Part shown: piece after piece, positions 34,760 through 35,729 of the stretch
How positions within the stretch are numbered: the stretch's first letter is position 1
How the letters are laid out: the number at the start of each line of letters is the position of its first letter
Source: Brotaphodocola catenula
GTDB lineage: Bacteria; Bacillota; Clostridia; Lachnospirales; Lachnospiraceae
DNA: 35,729 nt
Assembly: GCA_020686985.1 (NCBI GenBank)
Contig: JAJEPU010000034.1
Span: forward strand, 1 to 35,729
Direction of reading: 5' to 3'
Made by a program: the position numbers and the translations under genes
The notes under the pieces: model-generated
Told to the model about the DNA's origin: nothing
The model's input: only the letters and a program-made list of their open reading frames with translations
The model's database searches: none

Positions 34760-34796
34760 GTTATAAAATTATCGTTTTATCATCCACCACTATTTA

Positions 34797-35429
34797 TCAG
34801 GATTCCTGTGCACACTCGAGCTTGCTGATCGACACCTCGTAGGCAACCCGCTTTTCACACTGGGTCTCGCTGAGTTTTTTCGTGTACTCACGGCTCTGAA
34901 CACGCCCCCAGACCCGAACTCTCGTTCCGACCTCAAAAGTGGAGGCAAATCTTGCATTTCGTCCCCACGCGATACACGGAATGTAATCCGACTTTCCATA
35001 CGGACGATTCACCGCCAGAAGAAGATCTGCAATCTCTCTTCCGAGAGGAGTTTTGCGGTAAATCGGATTCTTGCATATGTACCCGTCAAGGAAGATCTGA
35101 TTCGTTTTTGTATAATCCGTGAATTTTTCCATAAAATGAATCTCACGGACAAATACAGAGAGCACCAGACGGTTCTTCACGCCTTCATGGCGGTTATACG
35201 AGCGGAACTGTCCGATCGCCTCCACCGTACAGCCCTGATAATCTTCCTTCACATTGATCAGGCGCTCAGAAATCATTAACGGGATGATGTCTGCCTGCTC
35301 GCTCAGACGGCTCACTGCAACCTCAACCACATAGAAGCCCTCGCCAAACACCTCGTGGCTGAAGGTAAATCCGGATACAATCTCTCCGATCACACTCACT
35401 TTGTTGTTCTCAATCATTTTGTCTGCCAT
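34797..35429 (-). CDS. Single-stranded DNA-binding protein-like, two OB folds
   Basis: A 210-residue protein. Residues about 8-105 (VSVIGEIVSGFTFSHEV... to VREIHFMEK) form one predicted OB fold, and about 113-205 (IFLDGYICKNPIYRKTPLGREIADLLLAVNR, then YIPCIAWGRNARFA, VRVWGRVQSREY) a second, more typical SSB fold. The C-terminus is KLECAQES; the acidic DDDIPF-like tip by which housekeeping SSB recruits partners is absent. So it is probably an accessory SSB and not the replication SSB. ATG 35429 follows AAAGGAGAG. Upstream, 35430-35661 shows no clear promoter or other feature. Confidence 0.8.
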   Translation of the reverse strand: MADKMIENNKVSVIGEIVSGFTFSHEVFGEGFYVVEVAVSRLSEQADIIPLMISERLINVKEDYQGCTVEAIGQFRSYNRHEGVKNRLVLSVFVREIHFMEKFTDYTKTNQIFLDGYICKNPIYRKTPLGREIADLLLAVNRPYGKSDYIPCIAWGRNARFASTFEVGTRVRVWGRVQSREYTKKLSETQCEKRVAYEVSISKLECAQES

Positions 35430-35649
35430 GGTACTTCTCTCTCCTTTTTTCATAAACATTTTTTGCTTTTCGCTGGTAATATCTATATGACCAGAAATTC
35501 CTGCTTATGAAAAGAAGCGTTCGCCTTATCCCGACAAACTCCGGCACTTCTTCTCGTTTTCCTCCATTTTATCACATTTTCTCTCGCACTTCGCCAGAAT
35601 TTTCCCCTTCCTGAACATTCAAAAGAATCTCATCGAATCTGTGCAATTG

Positions 35650-35707
35650 ACTTCAAAAGAAAAGCGACAGCGACGAAAAGAATGCGCTTTTCGTCAAACT
35701 GTCGCTT
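35650..35707 (-). terminator. Terminator of a gene beyond the right edge
   Basis: On the minus strand AAGCGACAG (35707-35699) with GACGAAAAG pairs with CTTTTCGTC and CTGTCGCTT (ending 35662), followed by TTCTTTTGAAG. The T-rich side points to a minus-strand gene outside the window. Confidence 0.8.
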
Positions 35708-35729
35708 AAAAGTAATCCCATTGGGATAG

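Overview
This 35.7 kb window looks like a chromosomal housekeeping segment of a Firmicute, most likely a Lachnospiraceae-type Clostridia member. The grounds are strong AGGAGG-like ribosome binding sites, TTGACA/TATAAT-type promoters with 17-bp spacers, a lysine riboswitch, a LexA/DinR-type SOS box of the Bacillus/Clostridium kind, and the neighbourhood ruvA-ruvB-zapA-U32 peptidase-ftsW-PBP. I recognise 26 protein-coding genes, 23 of them on the minus strand. I see no rRNA, tRNA, CRISPR array, phage or intact insertion sequence.

Layout. (1) 1-11.6 kb: an O6-alkylguanine DNA repair methyltransferase (+) convergent with a Csp-like subtilisin protease (-); a heterodimeric ABC exporter; a cytidylate-kinase-like P-loop protein; two divergent MATE efflux pumps whose shared 480-bp gap holds divergent promoters and terminator-like leader hairpins; a CarD-like regulator. 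(2) 11.7-19.2 kb: an M32 carboxypeptidase, an 'ABC-ATPase' family protein of unknown role, a NUDIX hydrolase, and an overlapping pair of PBP and SEDS (FtsW/RodA/SpoVE) genes. (3) 19.3-26 kb: a U32 peptidase/rRNA-modification protein, zapA, and ruvAB behind a candidate LexA operator, divergent from a YprB-like exonuclease-fold gene. (4) 26-31 kb: purA, purB and purF for purine synthesis. (5) 31-35.7 kb: a small lipoprotein, dapA-dapB under a lysine riboswitch, a small CobO/BtuR-like ATPase and a two-OB-fold SSB-like protein.

The least ordinary content is between the genes. A family of short non-coding palindromic repeats recurs at least seven times. Its composite form, of about 120-135 bp, is a chain of three hairpins: GTTACRGTT...AACTGTAAC, then GATTTTGCCGAT...ATCGGCAAAATC, then GGCAYTTT...AAAATGCC. 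Shorter copies carry only the first hairpin. Some copies start with GTTAC, end with GTAAC and sit between 8-bp target-site-duplication-like repeats; two others sit between longer perfect direct repeats of 27 and 17 bp. A separate element with 14-bp terminal inverted repeats and a perfect 8-bp duplication lies just behind the first MATE gene. Several copies sit on or within about 12 bp of a stop codon. No transposase is present here, so these look like MITE-type elements mobilised in trans. I also note a 119-bp imperfect palindrome at about 15.5 kb and a 168-nt region closed by a 16-17 bp long-range stem in the leader of the first MATE gene; neither matches an RNA class I know.

All calls come from reading the sequence and from known family motifs; no database search was run.
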